The translations under genes and the position numbers were made by a program. A stretch of DNA of 41,388 nucleotides from contig JAABST010000039.1 of the NCBI GenBank assembly GCA_011390275.1, forward strand, positions 1-41,388, written 5' to 3'. The notes beneath the pieces were generated by a model. That model saw only the letters and a list, made by a program, of their open reading frames with translations. It made no database searches and was not told the DNA's origin. Numbering within the stretch: position 1 is the first letter of the stretch; the number at the start of each line of letters is the position of its first letter. Origin of the DNA: Geitlerinema sp. S16. Its GTDB lineage: Bacteria; Cyanobacteriota; Cyanobacteriia; Cyanobacteriales; Geitlerinemataceae. Positions 1 to 9,074 of this stretch are shown piece after piece.

Positions 1-1046
1 AGGACACCGATAAAGCATTTTTAGCTCGCGCCCAAGTTCAATTCGAGCAAGCGTTTAATTGGGAACTCCAGCAAACGTACCCCGAGGGCTATGTTTTCCG
101 CTGGCAGGATTTACGAGCGCAGTGCTATCAAGCGACCAGTCGGTTGGTCAACGTGGTTTTAGATGTGCCGACAACAGATGAAGCTTTTGTGTATTTACAG
201 GGTCTTGATCCCCGCATTACCCATGCCGATGTGTGGTATTCCTGCCACGAAATTTTTGTGGAAGAAGGTGATCTTGAAGTGGCAACGGATGTTCTTTTGT
301 TGCAAACCATTTTGTCTTCAAAAACGATCGCACCCTATTGGACATCGCAAACCCAGGGTTTTCCTCAAGCCACGATCGACGAGATTAATCAGCTCGATCG
401 GCTGGCCGAACAACTTGAATCAACCCTGAAAGTTGATGTTAAAGATCTTGAGTTTGGCGATTATGAGGCATTAATCATCCGACTGGCAGTTGATGATCAG
501 GGACATATTATCGACTACTACACTTACGATCCCTGGGCGCTGGGTGTCACGCGCAACACCATGATTTACAGCCTGTGGCAAGAACATGCGCCCATCATTG
601 AGCAGCGTGCGGCGGAAGCATCGTTTGGGGTGGCAGATTTTCAGCTCGAAATTTTGCCGGATGGCAGTCGTACCGTAACGCCCTGGGGTCGTGTTTACGA
701 TGTTGACACGATCGCTCTGGGGATTGACGAACGTCCCATTAAAATCGGTTTGGCTCGGCGTGAAGTCTTGAAAGGTTTGCTTGCAGCGCAGTTACGGTCA
801 GCCTATCCAAATGTTCAAGAGCCTGCCCCCAAATTTGATCGCAAGCTGCTCTATCGTGTCACCGTCCGATCCGATGGCCGAGTCTCGGACTATGAGCCAG
901 CGGATAATATGGAGCGCGAGCAATTGAACAAAACCCCACTGCCCTACTTAAATGCAGAACCCAGCTCTTCCCTAGCGAGCGTAGACTTTTTGGTGCAATT
1001 CAAATCATCCTACGCTTTTCAAATTAGTGATCCGCCTGTGGAGTAG
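1..1046 (+). CDS. Conserved hypothetical protein, 5' end outside window
   Basis: The reading frame is open from the window edge (first full codon at position 3), so the gene starts upstream. A TTG at 144 is only an internal codon, because coding-like sequence (..AFLARAQVQFEQAFNWELQ..) continues before it. About 347 residues are visible, ending at a TAG at 1044-1046. The visible part is soluble, with no membrane segment or signal peptide. The C-terminal half holds short beta-rich stretches of the pattern 'Y-x-V-x-V-x-x-DG-x-V-x-x-Y-x-P' (around nt 850-900), with weaker versions around nt 460-530 and 640-680, which hints at repeated small beta units. I do not recognise the family and assign no function. 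The next gene (POR) is on the same strand 184 bases downstream. Confidence 0.75.
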   Translation, partial: DTDKAFLARAQVQFEQAFNWELQQTYPEGYVFRWQDLRAQCYQATSRLVNVVLDVPTTDEAFVYLQGLDPRITHADVWYSCHEIFVEEGDLEVATDVLLLQTILSSKTIAPYWTSQTQGFPQATIDEINQLDRLAEQLESTLKVDVKDLEFGDYEALIIRLAVDDQGHIIDYYTYDPWALGVTRNTMIYSLWQEHAPIIEQRAAEASFGVADFQLEILPDGSRTVTPWGRVYDVDTIALGIDERPIKIGLARREVLKGLLAAQLRSAYPNVQEPAPKFDRKLLYRVTVRSDGRVSDYEPADNMEREQLNKTPLPYLNAEPSSSLASVDFLVQFKSSYAFQISDPPVE

Positions 1047-1230
1047 CGATCGACCTTCAGATTAGCGGGGCGTCTTGGCGGGACGATCGTATCACTGCAT
1101 CTAGAAGCGTAACGAAGTCGCAACATAGCACAGTCAAACGGCACGAAGTTCAAGCGAAGATGCAATTCTATAGAAACCCATAACAACCCTCATTTACTCT
1201 GGCGCACGATCGCCGTTGCGCTCAAGCTTC

Positions 1231-2208
1231 ATGACTCAGAAAACCGTTATCATCACCGGCACAACTTCAGGAGTCGGTCTCTATGCGGCCAAGTCCCTGG
1301 CCGATCGCGGCAACTGGCATGTCATCATGGCCTGCCGCAACCTCGAAAAAATGCGTACCGTTGCCAAAGAGGTCGGTATTCGTGAAGAAAACACGACGAC
1401 GATGCACCTCGATCTCGCGGACTTCGACAGCGTTCGCAAATTCGTCGATGATTTTCGCGCAACCGGTCGTAGCCTGGAGTCCTTGGTCTGCAATGCTGCG
1501 GTGTACCTTCCCCTCGAAAAGGAACCGGTTCGCAACAAAGACGGCTACGAAATTTGCGTTGCCACCAACCACCTCGGTCACTTCCTACTGTGTAATTTAC
1601 TGCTTGACGATCTCAAGCAGTCGAGCGCGGACGATAAGCGTCTGGTGATTTTGGGTACGGTCACGGCTAACCCGAAAGAACTCGGCGGTAAGATCCCCAT
1701 CCCCGCGCCGCCGGATCTGGGGACGCTCCAGGGCTTCGAGGCCGGTTTTAAACCGCCGATCGCCATGATTGACGGCAAGCCATTCAAAGCCGGTAAAGCC
1801 TATAAAGACAGCAAGCTTTGCAACATGCTGACCATGCGCGAGCTGCACCGTCGCTATCACGAATCGACCGGCATTACGTTCAATGCCCTCTACCCCGGCT
1901 GCGTGGCTGAAACGGGTCTCTTCCGCAACCATTACAGCGCCTTCCGCACGATTTTCCCCTGGTTCCAGAAAAATCTGACGGGCGGTTACGTCACCGAAGA
2001 GCTAGCCGGTACGCGGGTTGCGGATGTGGTGGATTTGCCCGAATACAAAGCGTCAGGCGTGTACTGGAGCTGGGGCAACCGCCAAAAAGATGGGCGCGAT
2101 GCCTTCCTCCAGGAAATTTCCGATGAAGCGAGCAGCACCTTTAAAGCCGATCGCATGTGGGATTTGAGCGAAAAGCTCGTTGGGATTCGCGCCGCCGCAA
2201 CAGCATGA
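1231..2208 (+). CDS. por: Light-dependent protochlorophyllide oxidoreductase
   Basis: POR reduces the C17-C18 double bond of protochlorophyllide to chlorophyllide using NADPH and light, a late step of chlorophyll synthesis. The 325-residue protein is a short-chain dehydrogenase/reductase. It has the NADPH-binding glycine motif TGTTSGVG (residues 9-16), NAA at 88-90 and the catalytic YKDSK (Tyr191, Lys195). POR-typical cysteines are also present (Cys88 in VCNAAV, Cys121, Cys198, and Cys224 in LYPGCVAETG). Length matches cyanobacterial POR, about 320-325 residues. I chose the ATG at 1231, which gives the usual N-terminus MTQKTVIITG. A TTG five codons earlier (1216) is in frame but less likely. 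No strong Shine-Dalgarno is visible. The gene appears to be a single transcription unit; a stem-loop follows at 2285-2334. Confidence 0.97.
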   Translation: MTQKTVIITGTTSGVGLYAAKSLADRGNWHVIMACRNLEKMRTVAKEVGIREENTTTMHLDLADFDSVRKFVDDFRATGRSLESLVCNAAVYLPLEKEPVRNKDGYEICVATNHLGHFLLCNLLLDDLKQSSADDKRLVILGTVTANPKELGGKIPIPAPPDLGTLQGFEAGFKPPIAMIDGKPFKAGKAYKDSKLCNMLTMRELHRRYHESTGITFNALYPGCVAETGLFRNHYSAFRTIFPWFQKNLTGGYVTEELAGTRVADVVDLPEYKASGVYWSWGNRQKDGRDAFLQEISDEASSTFKADRMWDLSEKLVGIRAAATA

Positions 2209-2284
2209 TGGGCATGATGCAATCTAGAACGTAGATTTATCCGAGATCTATCCGAGTTCGATTGATACGCATGACATGTGCGCA

Positions 2285-2334
2285 AAATATAACCACCGCT
2301 ATGCCTTACAAACGTTATAGCAGTGGTTATATTT
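2285..2334. other. Long imperfect inverted repeat (stem-loop) after por
   Basis: The left arm 2285-2302 and right arm 2317-2334 pair over 18 bases with one mismatch, around a 14-base loop. The arms are AT-rich at the base. On the plus strand the stem is followed by a mixed T/G run, so it could be a weak terminator for por. It could equally be a short mobile or repeat remnant. The rest of the 436-base gap 2209-2644 shows no gene or RNA that I can support. Confidence 0.5.
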
Positions 2335-2644
2335 GTGTTGGTGGCTATGGGATTTTGATGGCAAGTCTGATCCCTTGGTTTTCCGGCGAAGATTGTAACG
2401 AGATTCTACAAAATATTAGAGATTGAGTTTGATCGGATATCAGATCATCGCGATACCGAACAGAAACTAAGTGAAGCGATAGGATGGAGGCAGATAGAGT
2501 TCACAGAAGTCCGATCGCTTTAAATGTGTGTATACGGCAAATGGATGTTCGTAGAACCTCTCAATTTGATGCCTTTGCTATAACGATAGTTAACCTGATT
2601 GCCCACGTGTTAGCTTTCTCGACTTGTTCGACCCGCTGGACGGT

Positions 2645-5600
2645 ATGACGAGCGTTCCACCTTTCCCGATGCCGCCCGACAATGCTGTGGTAACGAATCA
2701 AAATCAGCCAAAAATTAGCCGTTTTCTGCGAGAAACGCGCGAGGGAGCGTGGTCGGTTACGGTTGATGGCGTGATCGTGCTGTATCTCAATCCGGCGATG
2801 GAGCAGTTGCTCGGGCGGGCGTCGCATCTTTTCGATGCCCATGCAGATTTGTGGCTCACAACGGTACGCGAGCGTGAGCGTGAGCGTGTTAAGCAGTGGC
2901 TGTGTGATGTGGTGGAAGCGGCGGGGCAGACCTGCGAGCTGGAATATACGATCGAGTTGCCCGATGGATCGGATCGGAGTTTGCGATCGCGAGCTTGGCT
3001 GTGCGTGTCAGAGGGGACGGGCGATCGCTGGATCGAAGGCTTAAGCGCGGAAGGTAGCGATGACGGGGAGTCTGGAAATACCCGCTTCGAGCGGCTGACG
3101 GCGAATCTTCCCGGTGTGGTCTATCGCTATGTTTTGCGGGCGGACGGCTCCGACTGTTTCACCTATCTCAGTTCGGGCTGTTATGACCTCTGTGGTGTTC
3201 CGGCGGATATTGTTCGGCGCGATGCCCGCATCGTTTGGCAACTGGTTCACCCCAAAGATTTAGAACCGCTGGAACTGTCCGTACTGCAATCCGCCCAGAC
3301 CCTGAATCAGTGGACGTACGAATGGCGCATCAATCTCGGTAGTCGAGTGCGCTGGGTTGCCGGTGTCGCCCAGCCCGAACGTCAGGCGAACGGTGATATT
3401 ACCTGGGACGGCATTTTTCTCGATATCACGCCTCGAAAACAGGCCGAAATCGTCCTACAACAAACCTCGATCGATGCAGAGCGATCGCACCGTTTGCTAT
3501 CGAGCGTGATCGATTCGTCCCCAGACTGCATCTTTGCCAAGGACGAACACTTTCGCTACATTTTCGCTAACCAAAGCACATCCAAACTATTTGGGCTTTC
3601 GGTTTCGGAACTATTGGGCAAAACCGACCTCGAAATTGGCTTGTCAGAGGATTTCATCTTTGGCAATATGGAACTGGGAACTCAAGGGCTGAGGGGAGAT
3701 GACGAACTCGTCCTGCAAGGGCGAGCAATCTCGAATCCGAGCGAGGTCATGACCGATGTTAACGGCAACCTGCGCGTGTTCGATACCCGAAAAATGCCCT
3801 TGCGCAATGAGCAAAGCAGCGTCTACGGGATTTTGACCTGCGCCCGCGACATGACGGAACGCCACCATGCGGACGCGCAAGTCCGCGAAATGACGCGCCG
3901 TTTGCAAGAAGCGCAGCATTTAGCTCAATTTGCCAACTGGGAATATTTGCCGCGCAGCGAGGAGATGATCTGGTCTCCGGAGCATTTCCGCATTTTTGGT
4001 CTGGCCTCCGAAGACCAAACGCCAACGTTTGCAGAGATTTTGCAGTTAATTCACGTTAAGGATCGACAGCGTTGGCGTCAGGCGTTTGAGCGGGCGCTTG
4101 AGTTTGGCACGTCGATCGATCTCGACTACAGCATCGTGCGCCCCTCGGGTGAATTGCGGCATGTCAGCGGTAAGGGTCAGGTCGAATTCGATCGCGACGG
4201 CCATGTTGTACGGCTATTTGGAACCGTGTTGGATATGACCGAGCGCATTCGCGCTGAGGCTGATCGCGATCGCTTCTTTTCGATGTCGCTCGATCCCCTG
4301 GGGATTCTCGATTTTGAGGGTCAATTCAAGCGCTGTAACCCAGCGTGGGAAGATCGACTCGGCTACAGCGAAGGGGAAATGGTCGGGCGATCCATTCGTG
4401 ATTTTCTCTCACCGGGCGATCAGCACGTTTCGATCAAGATTCTGGCGCAGCTCCGCAACGGTGAGCCGATCGTCGGCTGGGAAACGCGCTGCCAAACCAA
4501 ATCCGGTGAATATCGCTGGTTTTCCTGGAATGCCGCGCCGATCGTCGCCGAGAAAACAATTTATGCCATTGCTCGCGATATTAGTGAGCGCAAAGCGGCG
4601 GAAGTGACCCTCCGTCGATCGGAGCAAAAATATCGCCTGCTCGCGCAGCAGGAAGAGCTAATTAACCGGATTGCTCAACAGATTCGGAACTCGCTGGATC
4701 TCGATACCATTTTGCAAACCGCTGTCACGGCAGTGCGGGAATTGCTTCAGGCCGATCGCTGCAATTTCTTCTGGTACATTCCTTCCGAAACCAGTTCCGC
4801 CAGCGAGCCGAGTGACCTGGCAAACCGTTCTAATGTTGACGACGATCTTCCAACCGACGCGACTCAACCCTTATTCCAGGGCTATTTTGAACTGATTGCC
4901 GAAGCCAAAGATGAGGCCGCCAGTAGCCGCCTAGGGCGCTACCCGATCGACAAAACGACGCAACCCTTGGCCGATTATGTCCTGAACTTAAAAGGCTTAC
5001 GGATCGATAATCTCGAAACCTTTAATGACAATCCCGAGCTGCGCAGTCTGCTCGAAACCTTTGGTCATCGTTCGGTATTGCTGCTGTCCTTTAAAACCGA
5101 AAGTGGCGAAATCGGAACCTTGTCCTGTACCAACGATGTGGAAGCACACCACTGGGAAGCTCGCGACCTCGCCATTCTCAGCGCCGTTTGCGATCGCCTC
5201 TCGATCGCAATTTCCCAAGCCGCCCTGTATCAAAAATCCCGCGATGCCGAACGCCGCGCCCGCGCCCGCAGTGAGGATCTGACCGAAGCCCTACGCAAAC
5301 TTCAGGCCGCCCAAAGTCAACTGGTTCAAGCCGAAAAAATGTCGAGTCTCGGTCAACTCGTGGCAGGGGTTGCCCACGAAATCAATAATCCAACCAGCTT
5401 TATTTACGGTAACGTCACGCACGCCACGCAATACACCCAGGATCTGTTTAAGCTTATTGCCCTGTACGAACAGCACTACCCGGAGCCTACCGAAGAAATT
5501 GTCGCGTGTCGCGACGACATTGAACTCGACTACCTGATCGACGATCTCCCTCAATTGCTGCACTCAATGGAAATTGGCGCAGAGCGAATCGCCGATATCG

Positions 5601-6145
5601 TGAAATCGCTCCGTACATTTTCGCGGCTGGATGAATCCGCACGCAAGCGAGTCGATTTGCACGCCAATATTGACGCGACCCTGACGATCTTACAGAGTCG
5701 TCTCCGCGCAACGGCGGATCGCCCCGAAATTACGATTGTTCGACAATACGGCGAATTGCCGCCGATCAACTGCTATATTGGCCCGCTCAACCAGGTCTTC
5801 ATGAACTTGATCGCCAATGCGATCGATGCGATCGAATCTCAACTGAGTCGCTGCCGCAGCCTCGGACAAACCGACACCACCGGCCAAATTGAGATCGCCA
5901 CACAGATCGATTCCGACGGCGTCACGATCACCGTCACAGATAACGGCGGTGGCATACCCGATCACGTTCGAGAGCGCATCTTTGATCCGTTTTACACCAC
6001 CAAACAAATCGGCAAAGGCACGGGACTGGGGCTATCCATTTGCTATCAAATCGTCGTCGATCGCCACGGCGGCCAACTGTCCTGCCACTCAACACCAGAC
6101 ATCGGCACCACATTTACGATCGCCTTCCCGCTCCCGCCCGTCTAA
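2645..6145 (+). CDS. Multi-PAS/GAF sensor histidine kinase
   Basis: This is a cytoplasmic hybrid-free histidine kinase of 1166 residues from the ATG at 2645; an in-frame TTG at 2624 would add seven. No membrane segment is visible. Rough order: five PAS-like domains (about 25-130, 145-275, 290-405, 415-540, 545-665), a phytochrome-type GAF (about 669-860), a short coiled coil, HisKA with the phosphorylated His911 in VAHEINNP, and HATPase_c. The last has an N box near 1049-1060 (MNLIANAID), a G1 box DNGGGIPD, an F box DPFYTTK and a G2 box GTGLGLSI near 1125. The GAF resembles those of cyanobacterial photoreceptors at its start (INRIAQQIRNSLDLDTIL), but I see no Cys-His chromophore-attachment motif, so a bilin is unlikely. 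PAS domains could bind flavin, haem or nothing. No receiver domain or response regulator gene is adjacent, so it is an orphan kinase. Confidence 0.95.
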   Translation: MTSVPPFPMPPDNAVVTNQNQPKISRFLRETREGAWSVTVDGVIVLYLNPAMEQLLGRASHLFDAHADLWLTTVRERERERVKQWLCDVVEAAGQTCELEYTIELPDGSDRSLRSRAWLCVSEGTGDRWIEGLSAEGSDDGESGNTRFERLTANLPGVVYRYVLRADGSDCFTYLSSGCYDLCGVPADIVRRDARIVWQLVHPKDLEPLELSVLQSAQTLNQWTYEWRINLGSRVRWVAGVAQPERQANGDITWDGIFLDITPRKQAEIVLQQTSIDAERSHRLLSSVIDSSPDCIFAKDEHFRYIFANQSTSKLFGLSVSELLGKTDLEIGLSEDFIFGNMELGTQGLRGDDELVLQGRAISNPSEVMTDVNGNLRVFDTRKMPLRNEQSSVYGILTCARDMTERHHADAQVREMTRRLQEAQHLAQFANWEYLPRSEEMIWSPEHFRIFGLASEDQTPTFAEILQLIHVKDRQRWRQAFERALEFGTSIDLDYSIVRPSGELRHVSGKGQVEFDRDGHVVRLFGTVLDMTERIRAEADRDRFFSMSLDPLGILDFEGQFKRCNPAWEDRLGYSEGEMVGRSIRDFLSPGDQHVSIKILAQLRNGEPIVGWETRCQTKSGEYRWFSWNAAPIVAEKTIYAIARDISERKAAEVTLRRSEQKYRLLAQQEELINRIAQQIRNSLDLDTILQTAVTAVRELLQADRCNFFWYIPSETSSASEPSDLANRSNVDDDLPTDATQPLFQGYFELIAEAKDEAASSRLGRYPIDKTTQPLADYVLNLKGLRIDNLETFNDNPELRSLLETFGHRSVLLLSFKTESGEIGTLSCTNDVEAHHWEARDLAILSAVCDRLSIAISQAALYQKSRDAERRARARSEDLTEALRKLQAAQSQLVQAEKMSSLGQLVAGVAHEINNPTSFIYGNVTHATQYTQDLFKLIALYEQHYPEPTEEIVACRDDIELDYLIDDLPQLLHSMEIGAERIADIVKSLRTFSRLDESARKRVDLHANIDATLTILQSRLRATADRPEITIVRQYGELPPINCYIGPLNQVFMNLIANAIDAIESQLSRCRSLGQTDTTGQIEIATQIDSDGVTITVTDNGGGIPDHVRERIFDPFYTTKQIGKGTGLGLSICYQIVVDRHGGQLSCHSTPDIGTTFTIAFPLPPV

Positions 6146-6245
6146 AACGAGCTGATCCGTGTACCGCCGCAATCCGCGAATACCGCATCAGCTCGTTTCT
6201 CAGCCTCCCGCCGTGACCTTGAAAGTGATATTTGAAGTGACATTC

Positions 6246-6593
6246 ATGGACTCAGAACGTCGATCGCTCTATCTTTACCTGCTGCCCGTCTTTGGCTTTT
6301 TTCCAGCGTGGTGGACACTCTATCGTTATCGATCCAAGACAAACGGGGTCTCCACCGCCCAGCGAGATGCGAGCCGCTTGAGTGTCACCCTTGGGCTAAT
6401 TTGGATCGCCGGTCACCTTCTCACCGAATTCGGCGCGAATCATACGGAATCCCACGGGTTGTCCCTGTTAATTTTTAGTAGTCTCTGGACGAGCAGTTAC
6501 ATCCTGATCGAGATGGGTCTGATGGTGCGCATCTGGCAACGGCGATCGCTTCAGCTTCCAGGAATCGGCGACCTGAGCCGCAAACTCCCCTGA
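6246..6593 (+). CDS. Small predicted membrane protein
   Basis: This 115-residue protein starts at the ATG at 6246. An upstream GTG at 6159 in the same frame would add a proline-rich leader that looks non-coding. Three hydrophobic segments are visible: about 7-25 (LYLLPVFGFFPAWW), 48-65 (LSVTLGLIWIAGHLL) and 72-95 (LSLLIFSSLWTSSYILIEMG). The loops and C-terminus contain Arg and Lys, consistent with an integral inner-membrane protein. It begins 100 bases after the histidine kinase on the same strand and might be cotranscribed. I do not recognise a family with known function and assign none. Confidence 0.7.
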   Translation: MDSERRSLYLYLLPVFGFFPAWWTLYRYRSKTNGVSTAQRDASRLSVTLGLIWIAGHLLTEFGANHTESHGLSLLIFSSLWTSSYILIEMGLMVRIWQRRSLQLPGIGDLSRKLP

Positions 6594-6916
6594 TACCAAT
6601 ACTCTCCAAATACAGACACCATTAAATCCGCACCGATCCACCGAGATCGGCTATATTTGCGCTTGACGTAAATCGATACAATACAAAACAAAAATTCGTT
6701 AGGCAGCCCAACGACCTTGATTTCACTTTCGTCTGACCTTGATATTCGACCCACCGATCTCAACGCTGTTCGCCGGAATTGGACGGTCTTATCCCAGAGA
6801 GTTATGGTTCACTAAACCCCGAGTCTATACATACACTTAAGTCTGCACCCTGCAACCTTGACCCCTTTCTCCATTTTCAACGTCCTCAAGATTCCATCGA
6901 CCAGCGAGCCCCCACC

Positions 6917-8341
6917 GTGCCAACATCGAAGCGAGCCAAACCGACAACCTCCAAGCCAACCCAAGCTGTCCGATCCGCCGGTCAACCCTCTCCACAGCGG
7001 AGACACTTACCCGCCTGGTTTGGCCTCAGTCTCGGCTTGACCGGCGTTGCACTCCTTTCGGCAACCGCTGGAGCCTTGCTCGCAATGTCGCTATCGAGTG
7101 CTTCCCTACTCCAATCACGCCTCTCGCCCGAAGATCGCGGCACCTTCGATCAGTCTGAAATTGCCGATGGTGGCATGAGCCTGCCACGCCTGACCCGACC
7201 GGTCAATGTGTTGGTGATTGGATCGAAAGTTTTGCGCTCAGAACTGGGCGGCGAGCTAGAAGAATCGGGCTACGATCCGATGGTGAATTCCCTCGATGGC
7301 TTGTCGGATAGCATGTTGCTGGTGCGCTTTGAGCCAGACTCCGGCAAGGTCAAAGTTCTCTCTATTCCGCGCGATACCGCTGCCTTTGTGGAGGGAATTG
7401 GGGAGACAAAAATTAATGAGGCCAACAATCTTGGCGGGCCAGGTCTGACGGCTCGTACGGTCAGTCGCTTGCTGGATGGCGTGGGAATCGATCGCTACGT
7501 TCGCGTGAATTTAATGGCCGTCGAAGCGATGGTCGATGCCTTGGGTGGCGTCGAAGTTTATGTCCCCAAGGACATGAAATATACCGACAACACCCAGCAC
7601 CTTTATATCGACCTTAAGGAAGGTCAGCAGCGTTTGAATGGTGATCAAGCCATCCAATTTATGCGTTTTCGTTACGACGACCTGGGGGATATTGGCCGCA
7701 TTCAGCGCCAACAGGTGCTGTTACGATCGCTAATTGAACAGTCGATCGGGCCGATGACCCTCGTTCGTTTGCCGAAAATCCTCTCCGTCGTCCAGGACTA
7801 TCTCGACACCAACCTCAGCATCGAAGAACTCGTCGCCCTGCTCAATTTCACCAAAGACATCTCGCACGACGATGCCCAAATGCTAATGCTGCCGGGGAAT
7901 TTCAACACCCCCGAAACACCGGTAGCGCCCAGCTATTGGCTGCCGGACTTTGACCGAATTGACACCATGGTCGCCGAGCATTTCGGGCGCGGCCAACAAA
8001 ACCGCGAAGCCTGGATGGCTGATCCCAGCTACGCCAATGTTGCCATTCAAGACACCACGGGGGACTCCGAAGCGGTTCAATCCTTCATTGGAGCACTTCT
8101 CGATGTTGGCTATCGTAATGTCTATGATGACTATCCCTGGAGCGAGCCGCTCGCGGTGACGCAAATTATTGCGCAAAATGGTGATACGCAAATGGCGGAA
8201 AGCCTGCGACAAACCATTGGTTTTGGTGAAATTGTGGTCGAAAGTACCGGCGTACTGGAGTCCGATATCACCATTCGCCTTGGGCAAGACTGGTTACAGC
8301 GTCAACAGCAACGTGCAAAACCGGATGCTGGTGCGATTTAA
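6917..8341 (+). CDS. LytR-CpsA-Psr (LCP) family cell-wall glycopolymer transferase
   Basis: LCP proteins attach undecaprenyl-phosphate-linked glycopolymers to peptidoglycan or other acceptors on the outer face of the cytoplasmic membrane. The protein has a basic N-terminus, one membrane anchor (about residues 30-55, LSLGLTGVALLSATAGALLA) and an LCP catalytic domain (about 95-275). Hallmarks are LSIPRDT, the conserved Arg of FMRFRYDDLGDIGRIQRQQ, and an Asp-rich motif LDGLSDSMLLVR. A LytR_C-like domain lies near the C-terminus (about 375-460). I prefer the GTG at 6917 (protein beginning PTSKRAKPT), because a short basic leader before the anchor is usual. A TTG at 6779 in frame would add 46 residues of low coding character. 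It converges on the S24 peptidase gene at 8430 and has no operon partner. Confidence 0.9.
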   Translation: MPTSKRAKPTTSKPTQAVRSAGQPSPQRRHLPAWFGLSLGLTGVALLSATAGALLAMSLSSASLLQSRLSPEDRGTFDQSEIADGGMSLPRLTRPVNVLVIGSKVLRSELGGELEESGYDPMVNSLDGLSDSMLLVRFEPDSGKVKVLSIPRDTAAFVEGIGETKINEANNLGGPGLTARTVSRLLDGVGIDRYVRVNLMAVEAMVDALGGVEVYVPKDMKYTDNTQHLYIDLKEGQQRLNGDQAIQFMRFRYDDLGDIGRIQRQQVLLRSLIEQSIGPMTLVRLPKILSVVQDYLDTNLSIEELVALLNFTKDISHDDAQMLMLPGNFNTPETPVAPSYWLPDFDRIDTMVAEHFGRGQQNREAWMADPSYANVAIQDTTGDSEAVQSFIGALLDVGYRNVYDDYPWSEPLAVTQIIAQNGDTQMAESLRQTIGFGEIVVESTGVLESDITIRLGQDWLQRQQQRAKPDAGAI

Positions 8342-8376
8342 ATCCAGGTGTCTTTTGGGACTTAGCTGGAATTTAA

Positions 8377-8400
8377 CGATCTCGGCATATGCCGAGATCG
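8377..8400. other. Perfect 24-bp palindrome between convergent genes
   Basis: Positions 8377-8400 read identically on both strands, 12 bases per arm with no spacer, centred on CATATG. It lies 36 bases after the LCP stop and 30 bases before the end of the opposite-strand S24 gene. The sequence gacctcaaac then occurs twice in tandem. The place suits a shared transcription end, but there is no T run on either side. A cruciform or protein-binding site is equally possible. Confidence 0.5.
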
Positions 8401-8429
8401 ACCTCAAACCGACCTCAAACTATTGCCGA

Positions 8430-9074
8430 TCACGTTGGACGCACGAACTGGTGGATCGTACAAGTCACAACCCCTAGTACACGCAAATCCGTTTCTTCCG
8501 TCACAATGATGGCTGGATAATTGACATTTTCAGGCTGTAGCCAAAGATTATCCGGCGTCTGGCGCAAGCGTTTAACGGTCAGTTCGCTATTGACGACGGC
8601 AATCACAATATCGTTGTCGCTGGCCTCGATCGAAGTATCCACCAGCATGACATCGCCATCCTGAATGCCCGCATCGATCATCGAATCACCGTTCGCCCGC
8701 ACGCAAAAGCTACGACTCGGATCTCGGGTCAAGGCTGAATTCAAATCAAGCTTTTCCTCGATCGCCTCGTCCACAGATGCCGGTAAACCGGCTGCCACGC
8801 TATGGGAATAGAGCGGAATCAATTGAGCCGCTGATTGGCTCAAGATCTGGACATTAGACTGAGGAGAATTAAACTGAAGAGCTTGTAAGATGGCTTCAGA
8901 ATTGAGGTGGCCGGACAGGTCTATTTCTGGGTGAGCCACAGTTTGCCAATTTTTCAGGATGGGCTCTAGCTGATCCGCCAAGCTTTGCGGAACACGCATG
9001 GCCTTGGTCGGCTCGCCATATTTCCCCGATCCTTTCGGGCGTCCGGCTCCGACTCGTTTTCCTCCTCGTCCCAT
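8430..9074 (-). CDS. LexA/UmuD-like S24 self-cleaving peptidase, no recognisable HTH
   Basis: Members of peptidase family S24 cleave themselves on contact with RecA filaments, releasing repression (LexA) or activating a polymerase subunit (UmuD). This 214-residue protein has a likely cleavage bond Ala95-Gly96 (VAAGLPA), catalytic Ser131 in GDSM and catalytic Lys168 (ELTVKR), in the normal order and spacing. The N-terminus is not the usual LexA winged helix. It begins MGRGGKRVGAGRPKGSGK, which resembles an AT-hook-like GRPKGSGK basic patch, followed by a helical stretch. The ATG at 9074 is preceded by a good Shine-Dalgarno (AAAGGA on the minus strand, plus positions 9082-9087, about 7 bases away). 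No umuC or dinB gene is adjacent. It could be a transcription regulator or a UmuD-type protein; the sequence does not decide. Confidence 0.88.
   Translation of the reverse strand: MGRGGKRVGAGRPKGSGKYGEPTKAMRVPQSLADQLEPILKNWQTVAHPEIDLSGHLNSEAILQALQFNSPQSNVQILSQSAAQLIPLYSHSVAAGLPASVDEAIEEKLDLNSALTRDPSRSFCVRANGDSMIDAGIQDGDVMLVDTSIEASDNDIVIAVVNSELTVKRLRQTPDNLWLQPENVNYPAIIVTEETDLRVLGVVTCTIHQFVRPT

Noticed and set aside
4651..5250. The kinase GAF as a bilin photoreceptor domain
   Set aside because: I see no Cys-His or equivalent attachment motif in the GAF, only general similarity at its start.
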